From positions 257,501 to 321,500 of the forward strand of contig NZ_JAVQLW010000001.1 in assembly GCF_031822435.1 (NCBI RefSeq): DNA of 64,000 bases. The letters run 5' to 3'. This document shows positions 62,108-64,000 of this stretch, in pieces. Below the pieces are notes generated by a model that searched no databases, had not been told where the DNA came from, and saw nothing but the letters and a program-made list of their open reading frames with translations. The first letter of the stretch is position 1; each line of letters begins with the position of its first letter. This DNA is from Paracoccus sp. MBLB3053. Lineage in GTDB: Bacteria > Pseudomonadota > Alphaproteobacteria > Rhodobacterales > Rhodobacteraceae. The translations under genes and the position numbers were made by a program.

Positions 62108-64000
62108 TCAGAAATTATCGAGCAACCGGTCGAGATAATCGCGTTCATCGCGCGAACGGTCGCGCTCGCCGCTGCGCCGACGGATTTCGTCTTGCAGATC
62201 ACGGGCCCGGCGCGCCGGGTCCGGCCCCTGTGCAAGAGGATTTCCCGTGGTGACTTGACCGCCATTGCCTTCGGTCGAGCGGCCCAGAGGATCGGTCTGC
62301 GGATCATTGCGATAGGCATCCGCCAGCCCCCGCGGGCCGTTGCGCTCTCCCGAAGGGCCGTCGGGGCCACCCTCCTGCCCGCCCTCTTGCGGCTGGCCTT
62401 CCTGCCCTGACGGACTGTGCTGGCTCATCATGTCGTTCAGCGAACGCATCCCCTCGCGCATGTCCTGGATCGCCTGGGCCTGTCGCTCCATCGCGCCCGC
62501 TTGATCGCCTTCGCGCAGCGCCTGTTCGGCCTCCTCCATCGCCCGTCCGGCATCGTCCAGATTCTGCCGGGCAGCATCGCCCTCACGCGTGCCGCGACCG
62601 GGCATCAGCCCCCGCTGGCGGCCAAGATCCTCGCGCAGTTCGCGCTGCCTGTCGGCAAGGTCCTGGCTTTGCTGGCCGCCCTGCCCCTGCTGACCTTCGG
62701 GCTGCCACTGGCCATATTGATCCTGCATCTGGCGCATCGCCTCATCCGCCAATTCCTGCTGCTGGCGCAAGGTCTCGGCAAGCCGGCCCATCGGACGTTG
62801 GCGCCCGCCTTCGCCCGAACCATCCTGACTTTGCGTCACCCGCAGGTTCTGCATCATGCGGTTGAACTGGTCGAGCAGTTGCTGCGCCTCGGCCATCCGG
62901 CCTTCGTTCATCAGGCGCTGGATCTCGTCCATCATCTGCTGGATCTGGTCGCCCGTGATCTGCTGCCCCCCCTGCGGCGAACGATCGAAGCGTTCCGAGG
63001 GATCCTGTTCCTGCTGCTGTTGCTGGGCCAGCATGTCCGTATAAGCGTCCGTTGCCTCGCGCAGTTCATCCATCAGCCGCTGGATCTCGTCCGGGCTCGC
63101 GCCGTTGCGGATCGCTTCGGACAGCCGTTCCTGCGCCTGCTGCATCCGCTCAAGCGCGTCTGCCAGGCCACCGTCCTCTAGCGCAACCGCCGCATCCCAA
63201 AGCACCTGCGCCAGGCGATTTCGCTCTTCCTCGGTCAGCGGCCCGGCTTCGAGCGTTCCAAGAACACTGCGCAGCCCGTGCGCCAACTCCGGGTCCATGA
63301 ACCCTTCGGGCTGCCAACTGACCGTGCGCAGCACCTGCGCGCTGCGCGCCGCATTGTCGCGCGACCACAGAAGGTCGCGCCGCAATTCGATCAGCGACGC
63401 GCCAAGCGGATCGAAGAAACGCCGCCCGGGCAGGATCATCCGCACCGGTCGGGACTGCCCCTTCTGCTCGATGCCGTCCACAACCTCGAGAGAAACGGTG
63501 ACCGGCAGGTTGGCCCAGGGATGTCGGGACAGATCCGTCGCGATCTGGCCCCGAACCTCCTTGCGATTGCCCGTTGCTGGCATCGGCAGCGCGATCTCGA
63601 CCGGATCGCGGGGCTCGGGCGCGACGGCAAGACCATAGCGGCGATCAAGCGCCGCCAAGTCGAGCGATATAAGCGCCTTGCCCCCCGAGACGCCATTGTC
63701 GTCCGAGGCCGAGAATGGCTGCAGGAAGCGGCCATCGGCGCGACGGTCCGGTGCCACGACAGGCTCGACCGATGGCGCGGCATCGGGGATGACGACCACG
63801 GGGAACCGGCGGTCGGCCACCTGGATCAAACCGTCCTGCTCGGCGGAAAATTCCGGGGCGGCAGGATCGGCACCCTCGCGCGCTGGCCCGATGCTCTGGC
63901 TCAGTTCGATCCCATCGCCGTAAAGGCGAAAGCTGAATTGCGTGCCCTTGGGCATCTCAAGCGCCCGCCCCTCGGGGAGGGAATTCAGATAGATCGTCGG
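62108..64000 (-). CDS. TIGR02302-family low-complexity protein (partial)
   Basis: The C-terminal 630 residues of a large alphaproteobacterial protein of the TIGR02302/DUF4175 family; the reading frame stays open to the right edge, so the N-terminal membrane region is outside the window. The visible part has an Ig-like beta region (about 1-190 of the fragment), then a segment rich in Gln, Glu, Gly and Met (long helices with QQQQ and GQGGQQSQ tracts) and ends in RSRDERDYLDRLLDNF. Its function is unknown; the family is membrane-anchored with a disordered periplasmic tail. Composition differs sharply from its neighbours but this is normal for the family. Confidence 0.85.
   Translation of the reverse strand, partial: PTIYLNSLPEGRALEMPKGTQFSFRLYGDGIELSQSIGPAREGADPAAPEFSAEQDGLIQVADRRFPVVVIPDAAPSVEPVVAPDRRADGRFLQPFSASDDNGVSGGKALISLDLAALDRRYGLAVAPEPRDPVEIALPMPATGNRKEVRGQIATDLSRHPWANLPVTVSLEVVDGIEQKGQSRPVRMILPGRRFFDPLGASLIELRRDLLWSRDNAARSAQVLRTVSWQPEGFMDPELAHGLRSVLGTLEAGPLTEEERNRLAQVLWDAAVALEDGGLADALERMQQAQERLSEAIRNGASPDEIQRLMDELREATDAYTDMLAQQQQQEQDPSERFDRSPQGGQQITGDQIQQMMDEIQRLMNEGRMAEAQQLLDQFNRMMQNLRVTQSQDGSGEGGRQRPMGRLAETLRQQQELADEAMRQMQDQYGQWQPEGQQGQGGQQSQDLADRQRELREDLGRQRGLMPGRGTREGDAARQNLDDAGRAMEEAEQALREGDQAGAMERQAQAIQDMREGMRSLNDMMSQHSPSGQEGQPQEGGQEGGPDGPSGERNGPRGLADAYRNDPQTDPLGRSTEGNGGQVTTGNPLAQGPDPARRARDLQDEIRRRSGERDRSRDERDYLDRLLDNF

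Noticed and set aside
62108..64000. Tandem repeats or foreign DNA in the Gln/Gly-rich stretch
   Set aside because: The composition is normal for TIGR02302-type proteins and no exact repeat unit recurs.

Overview
The window is a gene-dense, GC-rich chromosomal segment of an alphaproteobacterium. It is most likely a member of the Rhodobacteraceae close to Paracoccus; that placement is inferred from protein content, since no rRNA is present. The signs are an IscR with one cysteine, an RNase E ending in an alphaproteobacterial GWW tail, an alphaproteobacterial Mic60 gene in a heme cluster, a DctBD pair whose regulator lacks GAFTGA, and a TIGR02302-type low-complexity protein. I see no insertion sequence, prophage, CRISPR array or obvious island. 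Almost everything is intact core-genome sequence, cut only at the two edges (rpsI on the left, the TIGR02302 protein on the right).

Layout. 0-12.7 kb (nearly all minus strand): rplM-rpsI, a hotdog thioesterase, ccdA, rne with a long leader, dctB-dctD, purQ, icd, a tandem-HD hydrolase and an alpha/beta hydrolase. 12.8-20.3 kb (plus strand): iscR, the carboxynorspermidine pair (nspC and its dehydrogenase), an AI-2E family transporter, a GlxA-type AraC regulator, a His-rich secreted protein, then tRNA-Arg(CCU) on the minus strand and a LacI regulator. 20.3-27.5 kb: map, a CinA-like protein, a GNAT enzyme, two uncharacterised genes, ilvD, a pterin dehydratase and cardiolipin synthase. 27.5-35.4 kb: accD-folC, zapE, an MFS transporter, two small ORFs, a divergent shikimate-dehydrogenase-like gene and LysR regulator, and tRNA-Thr(CGU).

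35.5-45.3 kb: hemD-mic60-hemY on the minus strand, facing away from a tightly coupled tsaD-gpsA-yciI-EVE series, then an MsbA-like ABC exporter, a CAP-domain lipoprotein and a BON-LysM protein. 45.4-53.2 kb: an acyl-CoA synthetase, an atypical alpha/beta hydrolase, a rearranged FkbH-like HAD-GNAT-SGNH protein, ettA and a sulfotransferase, which together suggest acyl or sulfate modification of a surface or secreted molecule. 53.3-64 kb: rimO, a small secreted ClpP-like protein, a phytase-like secreted protein, a YadG/YadH-type ABC pair, plsC-ftsX-ftsE, a zinc-ribbon membrane protein and the TIGR02302 protein.

Functional themes are translation and RNA turnover (rplM, rpsI, rne, map, ettA, rimO, tsaD), envelope biology (cls, plsC, gpsA, ftsEX, mic60, CAP and LysM proteins), C4-dicarboxylate sensing and Fe-S/heme metabolism. 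There is no single obvious undescribed system. The best leads are the degenerate AAA+ domain of the DctD-like regulator, the hemD-mic60-hemY cluster whose HemY carries a LapB-like zinc ribbon, the HAD-GNAT-SGNH protein with its hydrolase neighbour, the duplicated HD hydrolase, and several leader hairpins that could hide ribosome binding sites.
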